Assembly: GCF_021462415.1 (NCBI RefSeq)
Contig: NZ_JAKEDS010000004.1
Span: 124,001-188,000 of the forward strand
Source of the DNA: Rhodohalobacter sp. 614A
Lineage (GTDB): Bacteria; Bacteroidota; Rhodothermia; Balneolales; Balneolaceae
DNA length: 64,000 bases
Reading direction: 5' to 3'
Position 1 is the first letter of the stretch. Every line of letters begins with the position of its first letter. Under the pieces are notes generated by a model. It was not told the origin of the DNA, searched no databases, and saw only the letters and a list, made by a program, of their open reading frames with translations. Made by a program: the position numbers and the translations under genes. This document shows, in pieces, positions 36,341 through 45,294 of the stretch.

Positions 36341-38695
36341 TCATTCACTCCTTAAACTTTCGATTGGATTTATTGATGCTGCACGAGCAGCCTGCCAGCT
36401 AACGGTAATCAAAGCAATGACAATAACGGCCAGCCCTGAGATTAGAAACGGCCAGACGGAGAGATCTATCCGGTAAGGAAAATTCTGGAGCCATCGGTGA
36501 GTAAAAAACCACGCCGTTGGCCAGGCAACGAGACTTGAAATTAAAACGAGATTCAAGAACTCTTTTGATATGGGCCGAACGATTCCAAAAACCGAACTAC
36601 CCAGAACTTTACGAATGCCGATCTCTTTGGTTCTGAATTCCGTTTCGATGGCTACGAGGCTATACAACCCGAGAAAAGCGATAAAAAGTGCCAACATTGT
36701 GGAGTACAAAAAAAGCTGTCCCATTATATTTTCCCGACGATAGAGTGTATCGAAAGCATCATCCAAGAACCAATATTCGAACGGAGCAGAAGGAAGTACT
36801 TCTGCAACCGCATTTTGTATTTGCGGGATTGCCGTGCCGGAAGTGATGGCATTATTGTCAATGCGAAGAGCAAGTTGGCCAAGATATCCGGCAGTTCCGC
36901 TGTTTGCGATAATTAACGGTTCGATTTTATCGTGCATGGAAGCAAAATGAAAATCCTTTACAACGCCGAGCACCTCATGAGTTCCACTTCGTTCAATCGT
37001 TTTCCCAAGGGGATCTTCCCATTGCAGCATGTTAACAAGTGCTTCATTGATTACATAAGCATCCCGATCCGCTTCCATGTCAGCACGAAAAATTCTGCCT
37101 TCAACAATGTCAATATCAAACGTTTCCAGAAAATCGCTGTCTGTGTGAATAACATGCACGAGCTTGTGCGAATCAAAACCTTCCGGAAGATAGCCGTTTG
37201 CTTCCACTCCCCGATACGGTATTTGTGAACAGAGTGTAGCACCTTCCACGAATGGAAAATTCAGAACCTCTTCTTTGATGAGTTGATTATTGGCTTTCAT
37301 TTCATCTGTCGGCAGATTCACCACAAGAATATTGTTTTTATTGAAACCAAGAACTTTGTTTTTCATAAATACCTGCTGTTGATAAATCACCAGGGTTCCA
37401 AAAATCAAAAGTACCGAGATAAAAAATTGGACAAACAAGAGGCCATTTCGAAAACCTCCTTTCCCATGACCGGATAGCAATGAATTCTTTAAAATTTTTA
37501 CCGGTGAAAGGGATGCAAGATAGAATGCCGGAATGCTGCCGGCCGCAATGCCAACTAATCCCGCAATGGCGATCAAAACAAGGATAAAATATGTAGAGTA
37601 GAGAGATGAACGCGGTAACTCCTGCCCCAAAATTTCGGAATAGGTGGGAAAAACAAGCTCAATCAGTAAAATGGCAACAGCGGCGGCGATTGCCGTGGTC
37701 AGAACGGATTCAGCCAGGAATTGAAAAACAAGTTGTCTTTTCTCCGCTCCCATCACTTTTCGGACGCCGGTTTCTTTCGCCCTTCGGGTCGATTGTGCAA
37801 GAGAAATGTTAATAAAATTAGAACTGCCCATGATTAAAATCAGCAGGGCGATAGCACCAAACTGAAGGATTCTCCGGAACAAGAACCCCGGATCATAAAA
37901 AAGGTGAATATCAGGAAGAGGTTCGAGTGTTAAGTGATAGGTAATGGCAATGCTTTCATCCAAATACTTTCCTATAAAATCATCCAAAAGATCCTCAAAC
38001 TGTGAGGGATCGACCTGCTCCTGAAGTTGAATAAATGTTGTGTACTGATTTCCGCCATTCCAGCCCATAAACATATTTGGATCCTGGTATAGAGTACTGA
38101 ACGAAATAAGTGCATCAAATTGAATAGAGGAGTTTATGGGCGGGTCTTGGACAACGGCTGTAACTGTATATGTTTCGCCACTTTCCGATTGTAAGGTGTT
38201 TCCCAGAACCTCTTCACGACCCCAGATATCTTTTGCTTTTGAACGGGTAACTACAATTGAATAAGGTGAAGCCAGAGCTGACTTTGGGTCTCCCGAAAGA
38301 ATATCAAATGAAAAGATGTCGAAAAATGTGGAATCGACATGATGAATTTCGTCAATTCGATAGGGATTATTTTGTGAATAGAAATATTGGCTGACGGGCT
38401 GACGCACCCGGGTAAAATTTTCGACCTGTCGAAAATCATTTTTCAGGGCCGGTCCAACGGGAGCCAGAAACGTGTTGAATTTTCCGATACGCCCTTCCCA
38501 GTTTTCCTCCACAGCAACCCGGTAAATGTGATCTCTGTTTTCATGAAAACGGTCGTAACTCCACTCAAACTTCAGATAAATAAAAATCAAGACCACAGCC
38601 GCAATCCCGATGGATAGCCCAAGTATATTTATAAATGAATACTGCCTGTTTTTCCACAGATTTCGTAATGCAATTTTGATGTAGTTTTTAAGCAT
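36341..38695 (-). CDS. ABC transporter permease, duplicated FtsX/MacB-PCD architecture (array copy 13)
   Basis: This 784-aa copy lies on the regulator side of the sulfur operon. TM1 is AAVVLIFIYLKFEWSYDRF. The first core has VTRSKAKDIWGREEVLGN, where the usual KYFG is DIWG, and LEPLPDIHLFYDPGF. TM2 is MGSSNFINISLAQS, lacking the Cys and Met of the common ACINFMNLS block. The coupling motifs are RRAKETGVRKVMGA and FRTKEIGIRKVLGS near 687, and the C-terminus is NPIESLRSE. It is more diverged than most but complete. Probably transcribed together with copy 14 upstream, from the sigma-54-like promoter at 41312. Confidence 0.92.
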   Translation of the reverse strand: MLKNYIKIALRNLWKNRQYSFINILGLSIGIAAVVLIFIYLKFEWSYDRFHENRDHIYRVAVEENWEGRIGKFNTFLAPVGPALKNDFRQVENFTRVRQPVSQYFYSQNNPYRIDEIHHVDSTFFDIFSFDILSGDPKSALASPYSIVVTRSKAKDIWGREEVLGNTLQSESGETYTVTAVVQDPPINSSIQFDALISFSTLYQDPNMFMGWNGGNQYTTFIQLQEQVDPSQFEDLLDDFIGKYLDESIAITYHLTLEPLPDIHLFYDPGFLFRRILQFGAIALLILIMGSSNFINISLAQSTRRAKETGVRKVMGAEKRQLVFQFLAESVLTTAIAAAVAILLIELVFPTYSEILGQELPRSSLYSTYFILVLIAIAGLVGIAAGSIPAFYLASLSPVKILKNSLLSGHGKGGFRNGLLFVQFFISVLLIFGTLVIYQQQVFMKNKVLGFNKNNILVVNLPTDEMKANNQLIKEEVLNFPFVEGATLCSQIPYRGVEANGYLPEGFDSHKLVHVIHTDSDFLETFDIDIVEGRIFRADMEADRDAYVINEALVNMLQWEDPLGKTIERSGTHEVLGVVKDFHFASMHDKIEPLIIANSGTAGYLGQLALRIDNNAITSGTAIPQIQNAVAEVLPSAPFEYWFLDDAFDTLYRRENIMGQLFLYSTMLALFIAFLGLYSLVAIETEFRTKEIGIRKVLGSSVFGIVRPISKEFLNLVLISSLVAWPTAWFFTHRWLQNFPYRIDLSVWPFLISGLAVIVIALITVSWQAARAASINPIESLRSE

Positions 38696-38702
38696 AATCT
38701 TA

Positions 38703-38772
38703 AGCTTTTAGCCATCAGACTTCAGCTTTCAGCTTCTCTTTTCTGAAGTCTGATAGCTGAGTGCTGACAGCT
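38703..38772. repeat. family A intergenic inverted repeat
   Basis: AGCTTTTAGCCATCAGACTT and AAGTCTGATAGCTGAGTGCT are the opposed arms; the pyrimidine-rich centre (CTTCTCTTTTCTG) resembles that of the 36281 copy. Confidence 0.7.
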
Positions 38773-38778
38773 TGTTTT

Positions 38779-41175
38779 TTATTCACTCCTTAAACTATCC
38801 ACCGGATTGGCTCTTGCCGCACGGATTGCCTGCCAACTTACGGTCAACAGGGCGATTACCAATGCACTCATCCCGGCGAGGATAAATGGCAATACGGTCA
38901 ACTCGATGTGATAGGCATAATTCTGTAGCCATTGATTTGTGGCTAACCATGCGATGGGCCATGCAATCACATTGGCTATTACAATCCATTTCACGAAATC
39001 TTTGGTCAGCAGGCCAACAATTCCTGAAACAGTGGCTCCTAATACTTTTCGAATTCCGATCTCTTTTGTCCGCCGATCCGCAATAAATGCGACAATACCA
39101 AGTAAACCGAGAGAAGCGAGTATAATTGCCAAAACGGTAAATAATCCCACCAACGTTTTTGTATTCTGTTCCGCCTCATAAAGTTGGCGATATGCTGATG
39201 AGACAAACTCGTATTCAAACGGAATACCGGGATTGAATTTTGCCCATGTGGACTCAATTGAATGAAGTGATTCACTGACATTATCAGGTGACAACCGAAC
39301 CAGTAAAACGGCATTATACCACGGCAGCATATCAAACGCCATCGGTTCGATAGGTACATTCAACGGGCGATAGTGAAAGTCTTCCACCACTCCAACAATT
39401 CTCCCAACTTTGCCATACAGCGAGAACATCTTTCCGATGGGATCTTTCAGTCCCATTCGTTCAACGGCAGTTTGGTTCAGTATAAAATTTCCGCCATCTC
39501 CATTATTTACATCTCCCGGATAATCACTGGAAAATCCTCTTCCTTCAACAATATCAACTCCCAGAGTTTCAAAATAATCAAACCAGATGCTGTTCCAATG
39601 AATCTGGACGGATTGTCCGTCTTGCTGACCTTCCCATGAAGCATCACCCGCAGAGGTCTCAATATTTTCCGGAGATGCCACCGTCATGGTCACATTCTGA
39701 ACGCCGGGATATCTCCTCAGTTCATCGCTAAATGCATCAAAACGTTCTGATCGTATGCCGCTTCCCAAAGGCATTGTCATCGGGATGGAGACAAGTTGGT
39801 CACGGTCAAACCCCGGCGATTTTTGCTGCATAAAACTGATTTGATCCTGAATAACCAGGCTGCCGGTAATCAAAGCAATTGTGAGGATAAACTGGACTAA
39901 GATTAACGGATGAAATATTTTATTTGATTGTGTAATGCGACTTTTACTTCGAAATGTTTCTCCCACTCTCATTCCTGAAAACCTGATTGCAGGAAAAATT
40001 CCAACAACAATTCCCATAAGAGTGGCTAAACTAATTACCAGAATCATTGCATCTGTTGGAAACTGGTCAACATTGAAAACAGCCTGGGATGTTAGCTGGA
40101 GAAATACAGGCCTTGTCAACTCAATACAGATGATCGCGATACCGGCAGCAATACCGGTATAAAGAAACGCCTCTGTTAAAATTTGTTTGATAATATGTCT
40201 TCTTCCTGCTCCATACACTTTCCTCAAGTCGATTGCACCCCGGCGTTTTAAAGTCATCGCCGATGTAAGCGTTACAAAATTGATACAGGCCATAGCAAAG
40301 ACCAAAAGGGAAATCAACGCCAAACTATACATCGTTCGCTTGTCCGTGTGATTCGCAAAATCATGGAGAACATTCGAGGCAAAATGGATGTTCTTGAGAG
40401 GCTGAAGGTACAACTGATCGCTGGATTCCTGTACATATTGGTCATGAATCGGTGCGATTTTCTTTTCCAATTCGCCCCAGTCAGCATTTTCATTTAAAAG
40501 AATATATGTGTGAATTTCATCAAAACGGTGCCATTGTTCTTGTGCGATTTCCCGTCCCATTTGGTCAGCCAGTTCCAAAGGAATCAGGGCCTCAAAATTT
40601 AGATGAGTGTTGACCGGCAGATCTTCAAAAACCGCTGTAATCACAAGAGACCTTTCCTCTTCAATATCCAGTCTCTCACCAACAGGGTTGACGTCTTCAC
40701 CAAAATATTTCTCGGCAAAACTTCTATTAATAGCGATTGAATTATCCACATCCAGCGAATGCTCCAGGTTGCCATGCAGAGCCTTGAGAGAAAAGATTGA
40801 GAAAATAGACGGATCTACCGCCATGATTTGATTTTCTGAGAAGCTCTGCTCACCATGATGAAGTGTGATATCTGCAAATGGATGAAGCCGAACAGATTCA
40901 ACGACTTCAGGAAATTCACGCTCCAAAAGGGGCGCCAGCGGCGTTGGGGTTGCTGAACCGTAGTGGATTCCGTCAGAATCGTTCATTTCAAGCTCAACCC
41001 TGTAAATCCGGTCGGCATTATCGTGCACATTTTCAAAACTAAACTCCTGGATCAGCCAGTAGAACATCCAGAAAGAAACGGTAAGTCCAATCGCCATTCC
41101 GGAGATAAGAATGAAAGTCTGCATTTTCTGTTTCGCCATGGAGCGAAAGGCGGCTGTAAGGTTGTGTTTGAACAT
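38779..41175 (-). CDS. ABC transporter permease, duplicated FtsX/MacB-PCD architecture, degenerate first coupling loop (array copy 14)
   Basis: This 798-aa copy is the most divergent. TM1 reads VSFWMFYWLIQEFSFENVH. The first core has INRSFAEKYFGEDVNPVGE and YLQPLKNIHFASNV. TM2 is MACINFVTLTSAMT. The first coupling motif is KRRGAIDLRKVYGA instead of RAKEVGVRKxxGA: the conserved Glu-Val/Ile-Gly is Ile-Asp-Leu. The second, RRTKEIGIRKVLGA near 701, is canonical. The C-terminus is NPVDSLRSE. It carries its own sigma-54-like promoter and enhancer pair upstream. The altered loop might weaken or change ATPase docking on one half; this is inference. Confidence 0.9.
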   Translation of the reverse strand: MFKHNLTAAFRSMAKQKMQTFILISGMAIGLTVSFWMFYWLIQEFSFENVHDNADRIYRVELEMNDSDGIHYGSATPTPLAPLLEREFPEVVESVRLHPFADITLHHGEQSFSENQIMAVDPSIFSIFSLKALHGNLEHSLDVDNSIAINRSFAEKYFGEDVNPVGERLDIEEERSLVITAVFEDLPVNTHLNFEALIPLELADQMGREIAQEQWHRFDEIHTYILLNENADWGELEKKIAPIHDQYVQESSDQLYLQPLKNIHFASNVLHDFANHTDKRTMYSLALISLLVFAMACINFVTLTSAMTLKRRGAIDLRKVYGAGRRHIIKQILTEAFLYTGIAAGIAIICIELTRPVFLQLTSQAVFNVDQFPTDAMILVISLATLMGIVVGIFPAIRFSGMRVGETFRSKSRITQSNKIFHPLILVQFILTIALITGSLVIQDQISFMQQKSPGFDRDQLVSIPMTMPLGSGIRSERFDAFSDELRRYPGVQNVTMTVASPENIETSAGDASWEGQQDGQSVQIHWNSIWFDYFETLGVDIVEGRGFSSDYPGDVNNGDGGNFILNQTAVERMGLKDPIGKMFSLYGKVGRIVGVVEDFHYRPLNVPIEPMAFDMLPWYNAVLLVRLSPDNVSESLHSIESTWAKFNPGIPFEYEFVSSAYRQLYEAEQNTKTLVGLFTVLAIILASLGLLGIVAFIADRRTKEIGIRKVLGATVSGIVGLLTKDFVKWIVIANVIAWPIAWLATNQWLQNYAYHIELTVLPFILAGMSALVIALLTVSWQAIRAARANPVDSLRSE

Positions 41176-41311
41176 ATTATTATACTCCCATTCAATTATA
41201 AAAGCCTCTTTTATCTTTAATAACTAGTATCTCAAAAAACTATTTTAAAGGAACTTTCTAAGGACTTTGCTTCTTCCCTATTATTCAATAAATACTTCCT
41301 CTTTTTTAGAG

Positions 41312-41327
41312 ATCAATAATCATACCA
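41312..41327 (-). promoter_or_regulatory. sigma-54-like -24/-12 promoter for permease copy 14
   Basis: Minus strand TGGTATGATTATTGAT: GG and GA are 10 bp apart. Predicted start is near 41301, about 126 bp before the ATG. Confidence 0.6.
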
Positions 41328-41378
41328 AACTGAAGAATGCAGCTTCTTTTTAAAGATAGAAGGTTTGTATGATTTAAG

Positions 41379-41417
41379 CTGTCCGATACCAGACAGGGAT
41401 TGTTCGAAAATGAACGG
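41379..41417. promoter_or_regulatory. tandem enhancer sites for a sigma-54 activator
   Basis: CTGTCCGATACCAGACAG (41379-41396), 3-bp spacer GGA, then TTGTTCGAAAATGAACGG (41400-41417). Both are imperfect palindromes (CTGTC/GACAG; GTTCG/GAAC). Spacing is identical to the other three pairs. Confidence 0.65.
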
Positions 41418-41422
41418 TTTTA

Positions 41423-41497
41423 TTTGTTGTAAGTTGTTAGTAGTCCGTTGTTTGTGCCGGGTCTTAACAACCAACAACAGACCACGAACCACAAACT
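41423..41497. repeat. family B intergenic inverted repeat
   Basis: GTTGTAAGTTGTTAGTAG faces CAACCAACAACAGACCACG. It separates the enhancer pair from the end of copy 15. Confidence 0.65.
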
Positions 41498-41503
41498 AAA
41501 AAG

Positions 41504-43879
41504 TCATTCACTTCTCAAACTGTCTACGGGATTTTCAAACGCGGCTCTGATGGATTGCCAGCTTACGGTAAGAATTGCAATCAGTAAGGCAGCTCCTCCG
41601 GCCAACACAAATATATCAGCACCAATATCAATGCGATAGGCAAAATCGGTTAGCCATTGATTCATGGCATACCAGCCAACAGGTATGGCGATCACAAAAC
41701 CAATGATTACTAACAGTACAAAATCTTTGGAGAGAAGAGCCATAATATTTGATACAGAAGCTCCCAATACTTTTCGAATCGCCAGTTCCTTGGTTCTGCT
41801 CTGAATAAAATATCCTACCAAACCAAGTAGCCCCATTCCCGCGATAAACACAGCCAACAAAGTGAAAGAAGTAACGATCCTAAGGAAATTCTCATCGGCC
41901 CGATAGTATTCAGACAGATAATCATCTACGAAATGATATTCGAATGTGGAGTTCGGATTTACTTCGTTAAAAGCATCTCTGATAAAACTTAGAGCAGATT
42001 GAGTTTGGCCTTCGGCAAACCGAACAATCATATTCACGTTGAAGCCGATCTGATACATAACCAAAGGCTGTATGGTTTCTCTGAGTGATGCAGTATTAAA
42101 ATCTTCAATTACGCCTACAACTTCATACATCGGTCTTTCGTCAGCCCTTGGGTCTGTTCTGGTGATTTGTTTCCCGATGGGATTTTCTCCCAAACCAAAT
42201 CTCTGAACGGCTGTCTCATTGATGATGACGGATTGCTGATCATTCTCGGTAAAGTCTCTCCCCTCTTTGATATTCATTCCAAAAACATCCACAAAGTCAG
42301 GCCCCACGAATCCCATTTCTGCATATTCTCCAACTGTTTCACCCGGCAACCAATGTTGTGCATTTGCATATTCCCCTCCTGGGTACATAGGCGCGGAAGT
42401 AATACCGAGGATATTTGAATTTGCAAGGAGCTTATCTTTTAAAGCCTGGAAACCGTTCCGTTCTTCACCAGTTCCCAATGGAATAACTATCAAATTGCTT
42501 TCTTCAAATCCTAAATCTTTTTGCTGAATAAACCGCATCTGTTTCAGAATAACGAGAGATGAAACCATCAGGGTGATACAAATCAAAAACTGGAAAACCA
42601 CCATCGATCGTCTGCCCCAGGAAAATGAATTTTTTGTGTTGACTCCGGCATCTCCTTTCAAAACTTTCTTTGCTGAAAAAGAGGTCAGATAAAATGCGGG
42701 ATAGATTCCTGCTAATAGAGCCGTTAAAACCATCAGACTAACAAAAATACTCATGCTGACCGGTTCAAACAGCATACTTGAATTCAACTCCTGGTTGAAA
42801 AGAGTATTAAAGCCGGGGAGAATCGTTTCAATAATCATTAATGACAGCAAAAAAGAGATCCCCGTTAAGGCAAAGGCTTCACCCAAAAATTGAAAAATCA
42901 GGTGAGCTCTTCCCGAACCAAGTGCTTTTCTGATGCCTACCTCTTTCGCTCTTTTTCGAGCCCTGGCTGTCGACAAATTAATGTAGTTCACGCATGCATT
43001 CAGAAGAATCAAAAAGGCAATGGCAAGAATAATCTGAATGGTTCGAATACTGCCGTTCTGTTCCAGTTCTCCCTCCAGGTTGGAATAGAGGTGAATATCG
43101 GTCAGCGCCTGAGGTGTATATGTAAACTCAATACCCAATTCTTGTGCCTGCTCCCCAAATTTACTCTCCAGGATGGATGGAAGCTTTTGCATTAAAGATT
43201 TGATAGATGCTTTTTCTTCAAGCAAAAAATACGTTCGGTTATTGAAAGAAAACCAACTGTCGTCCTCAGAAGAACCAAGGGTATTGAAGGTTGCAATAAA
43301 CTGGGGACGAAAATGAGAATTGGCCGGCCAGTCATCAACGACTCCCGTAACCCTATAGGTATCGTTACTAAGTTGAATAGTTTTTCCCAATGGATTCGCG
43401 CTATTAAAATAAGTTTCGGAGACCGATTGTGTAATGACAATAGAATTGGGATTACTTAAAAACTCAGGCTCATTCCCTTCTATAACAGAAACCGAAAAGA
43501 TGTCGAAGAAATTCTGATCCGTCCAGTAAAAATCTTCAATGGTAACCGTTTGATCCTCAATTTCTATTCTTGCACTATTTGTCCGGCTGAGGTGAGTGGC
43601 CATTTCCACTTCCGGCAGTTCGTCCTTTAATGCTTGAACTAACGGAACTGGTGTATACGCTCTCTCAATCACTTCATTCTCCGTTTCTGCAACAGAGGTC
43701 ATCCGGTAGATTCGGTCTGATTTTTCATGAAACGTATCAAAACTCAGTTCATACCTCGCAAACAGAACAAGCAGAAGGCAGGCAGACAGACCAATGGTTA
43801 AACCGGCTATATTGATAAAAGAGTAGGTACGGTCGCGAATTAAATTCCGCCACGCAATTTTGATGTAGTTTATAAGCAT
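41504..43879 (-). CDS. ABC transporter permease, duplicated FtsX/MacB-PCD architecture (array copy 15)
   Basis: This 791-aa copy is the first permease after the ATPase gene in transcription order. TM1 is ACLLLVLFARYELSFDTF. The first core has ITQSVSETYFNSANPLGK and YTPQALTDIHLYS. TM2 carries LNACVNYINLSTARA (Tyr-Ile in place of Phe-Met). The coupling motifs are KRAKEVGIRKALGS and SRTKELAIRKVLGA near 694, the latter with Leu-Ala in place of Ile-Gly. The C-terminus is NPVDSLRSE. A weak sigma-54-like element lies 65 bp upstream. The gap to the ATPase is 168 bp with a family A repeat, so cotranscription with the ATPase is possible. Confidence 0.92.
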   Translation of the reverse strand: MLINYIKIAWRNLIRDRTYSFINIAGLTIGLSACLLLVLFARYELSFDTFHEKSDRIYRMTSVAETENEVIERAYTPVPLVQALKDELPEVEMATHLSRTNSARIEIEDQTVTIEDFYWTDQNFFDIFSVSVIEGNEPEFLSNPNSIVITQSVSETYFNSANPLGKTIQLSNDTYRVTGVVDDWPANSHFRPQFIATFNTLGSSEDDSWFSFNNRTYFLLEEKASIKSLMQKLPSILESKFGEQAQELGIEFTYTPQALTDIHLYSNLEGELEQNGSIRTIQIILAIAFLILLNACVNYINLSTARARKRAKEVGIRKALGSGRAHLIFQFLGEAFALTGISFLLSLMIIETILPGFNTLFNQELNSSMLFEPVSMSIFVSLMVLTALLAGIYPAFYLTSFSAKKVLKGDAGVNTKNSFSWGRRSMVVFQFLICITLMVSSLVILKQMRFIQQKDLGFEESNLIVIPLGTGEERNGFQALKDKLLANSNILGITSAPMYPGGEYANAQHWLPGETVGEYAEMGFVGPDFVDVFGMNIKEGRDFTENDQQSVIINETAVQRFGLGENPIGKQITRTDPRADERPMYEVVGVIEDFNTASLRETIQPLVMYQIGFNVNMIVRFAEGQTQSALSFIRDAFNEVNPNSTFEYHFVDDYLSEYYRADENFLRIVTSFTLLAVFIAGMGLLGLVGYFIQSRTKELAIRKVLGASVSNIMALLSKDFVLLVIIGFVIAIPVGWYAMNQWLTDFAYRIDIGADIFVLAGGAALLIAILTVSWQSIRAAFENPVDSLRSE

Positions 43880-43943
43880 GTCTCTCGGTTTTGGTGAAAA
43901 AAATATATGATCAGAGATATTTAGAACATCACTGATTATTTAC

Positions 43944-43959
43944 CTGAACTCCCGTACCA
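43944..43959 (-). promoter_or_regulatory. weak sigma-54-like promoter candidate for permease copy 15
   Basis: Minus strand TGGTACGGGAGTTCAG: the -24 half matches, but the -12 half has CA in place of GA/GC. No enhancer pair was found between it and the ATPase gene. It could be a relic or rely on distant enhancers. Confidence 0.35.
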
Positions 43960-43974
43960 CTATGTATAACAAAT

Positions 43975-44047
43975 TAGCTGTCAGACTCCAGCTCTCAGTT
44001 CTACGCATTAATACTCTGATAGCTATTGGCTGACGACTGAAAGCTAC
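43975..44047. repeat. family A intergenic inverted repeat
   Basis: AGCTGTCAGACTCCAGCTCT faces CTGATAGCTATTGGCTGACG; lies directly after the ATPase stop codon. Confidence 0.65.
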
Positions 44048-44737
44048 TTAAACATGAAACCCTTCCTGCATATTCTCCGTCACAACATGGCCATCGAACA
44101 GGTGAATCACGCGTCGGGCATAGTCGGCATCGTGGGGGGAGTGAGTTACCATGACGATGGTGGTTCCGGCATCGTTGAGTTCCGCCAACAGTTTCATCAC
44201 TTCGTCGCCATGATCGGAATCGAGGTTTCCGGTCGGCTCATCGGCGAGGATTAATTTAGCATTCGCTACAACGGCACGCGCAATGGCCACCCGCTGCTGC
44301 TGACCACCGGAAAGCTGCTGTGGAAAGTGATTGCGCCGATGCATCATTCCCATTCGTTCCAGAGCTGTTTCTACTTTCTCTTTTCGTTCTTTGGAATCCA
44401 CACCTAAATAAAGAAGAGGCAGTTCCACATTTTCAAAAACGGTCAGTTCGTCAATCAGGTTAAAGCTTTGGAAAATGAATCCAATATTTCCTTTTCGGAG
44501 CTGGGCTCGTTCTCTTTCCGAATGGTTGGAAATCTCATGATCCATAAAATAATATTCTCCTTCAGAGGGATTATCCAGCAGCCCCATAATATTCAAAAGA
44601 GTCGATTTCCCGCATCCTGAAGGACCCATAATGGCACAAAATTCACCTTCTTTAATTTCAAGATTCACATCATTCAAAGCAGTCGTTTCCACTTCTTCAG
44701 TGATGTATACTTTTCTAAGATTCTTTGTTTTAATCAT
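44048..44737 (-). CDS. ABC transporter ATP-binding protein (LolD/MacB-like)
   Basis: This 229-aa single nucleotide-binding domain has Walker A GPSGCGKST (38-46), Q-loop Gln at 90 (GFIFQSFNL), signature LSGGQQQRVA (142-151), Walker B LILADE (162-167), D-loop NLDS, and the switch His in VTHSPHDADYA (199). The FQSFNLIDELTVFENVELPL segment is typical of the MacB/LolD/FtsE group that pairs with FtsX-type permeases. It presumably docks on the coupling loops of the permeases downstream and hydrolyses ATP in the cytoplasm. It is the only ATPase gene seen for at least sixteen permeases. Transcribed in the same direction as the array, between adaptor and copy 15. Confidence 0.93.
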   Translation of the reverse strand: MIKTKNLRKVYITEEVETTALNDVNLEIKEGEFCAIMGPSGCGKSTLLNIMGLLDNPSEGEYYFMDHEISNHSERERAQLRKGNIGFIFQSFNLIDELTVFENVELPLLYLGVDSKERKEKVETALERMGMMHRRNHFPQQLSGGQQQRVAIARAVVANAKLILADEPTGNLDSDHGDEVMKLLAELNDAGTTIVMVTHSPHDADYARRVIHLFDGHVVTENMQEGFHV

Positions 44738-44800
44738 GGCTTTGTTCGTTTTGTTGTTTTGTACGTGTATAAATTTTTGTAAGGAATTCGTGGTTTTGGG

Positions 44801-44850
44801 CTCTTATAAATAAGAGTTCGTAGTCAGTGGCTTGTTGTTAGTTGTAACTA
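44801..44850. repeat. palindrome and half family B repeat upstream of the ATPase
   Basis: CTCTTAT-AA-ATAAGAG (44801-44816) is a perfect 7-bp inverted repeat. GTAGTCAGTGGCTTGTTG and TTAGTTGTAAC (to 44849) is a left half of family B without its partner arm; a full family B copy follows the next gene at 45231. Confidence 0.45.
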
Positions 44851-44870
44851 TTCATCAAAAAATTTAAATA

Positions 44871-45230
44871 ATGTCTAAATCTAATTTTGAGACGCTTGAA
44901 GTCTATCAACTTTCCGAAACGTTGGCTGATAAAATTTGGAGTGTCGTTATAGTCTGGAATTACTTCGCTAAAGATACCGTTGGCAAACAACTTGTCCGTG
45001 CTGCTGATAGTATTGGTGCCAATATTGCGGAAGGAACTGGCAGAGGTACTTTTAAAGAAAATAAACGATTTGTTAAAATCGCCAGATCTTCTCTTTATGA
45101 AACCAAATTCTGGCTCAAAAGAGCTTCCAAACGAAATTTGATTAGTAAGAAAGAACTTCATGAACTCGCTCCTTTAATTACTGAATTAGCACCAAGATTA
45201 AATGCATATTTAAATTCAATAGGGAATTAG
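44871..45230 (+). CDS. four-helix bundle protein (23S rRNA intervening-sequence protein family)
   Basis: This 119-aa, fully helical-looking protein has the family landmarks: an N-terminal FETLEVYQLSETLADKIW, a central AKDTVGKQLVRAADSIGANIAEG, and a C-terminal ETKFWLKRASKRNLIS. Members form pentameric bundles and were first found inside 23S rRNA intervening sequences, but many occur as free genes of unknown role. Here it stands alone between the ATPase and adaptor genes, on the opposite strand to both, flanked by family B repeat sequence on each side. That placement looks like an insertion into the transporter operon. Function in this context unknown. Confidence 0.85.
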   Translation: MSKSNFETLEVYQLSETLADKIWSVVIVWNYFAKDTVGKQLVRAADSIGANIAEGTGRGTFKENKRFVKIARSSLYETKFWLKRASKRNLISKKELHELAPLITELAPRLNAYLNSIGN

Positions 45231-45294
45231 TCAGTTGTTGGTAGTATACTTGTTGAAAACCACCACTAACAACCTACAACTAACCACATACAAC
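45231..45294. repeat. family B intergenic inverted repeat
   Basis: CAGTTGTTGGTAG faces CACTAACAACCTACAACTAA, filling the gap between the convergent four-helix-bundle and adaptor genes. Confidence 0.6.

Larger units (their letters stand above)
41176..41503. other. 328-bp intergenic regulatory region between permease copies 14 and 15
   Basis: It contains, from the copy 14 side, an A+T-rich leader, a minus-strand sigma-54-like promoter (41312-41327), a tandem enhancer pair (41379-41417) and a family B repeat (41423-41497). No protein-coding frame is credible. Confidence 0.7.
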
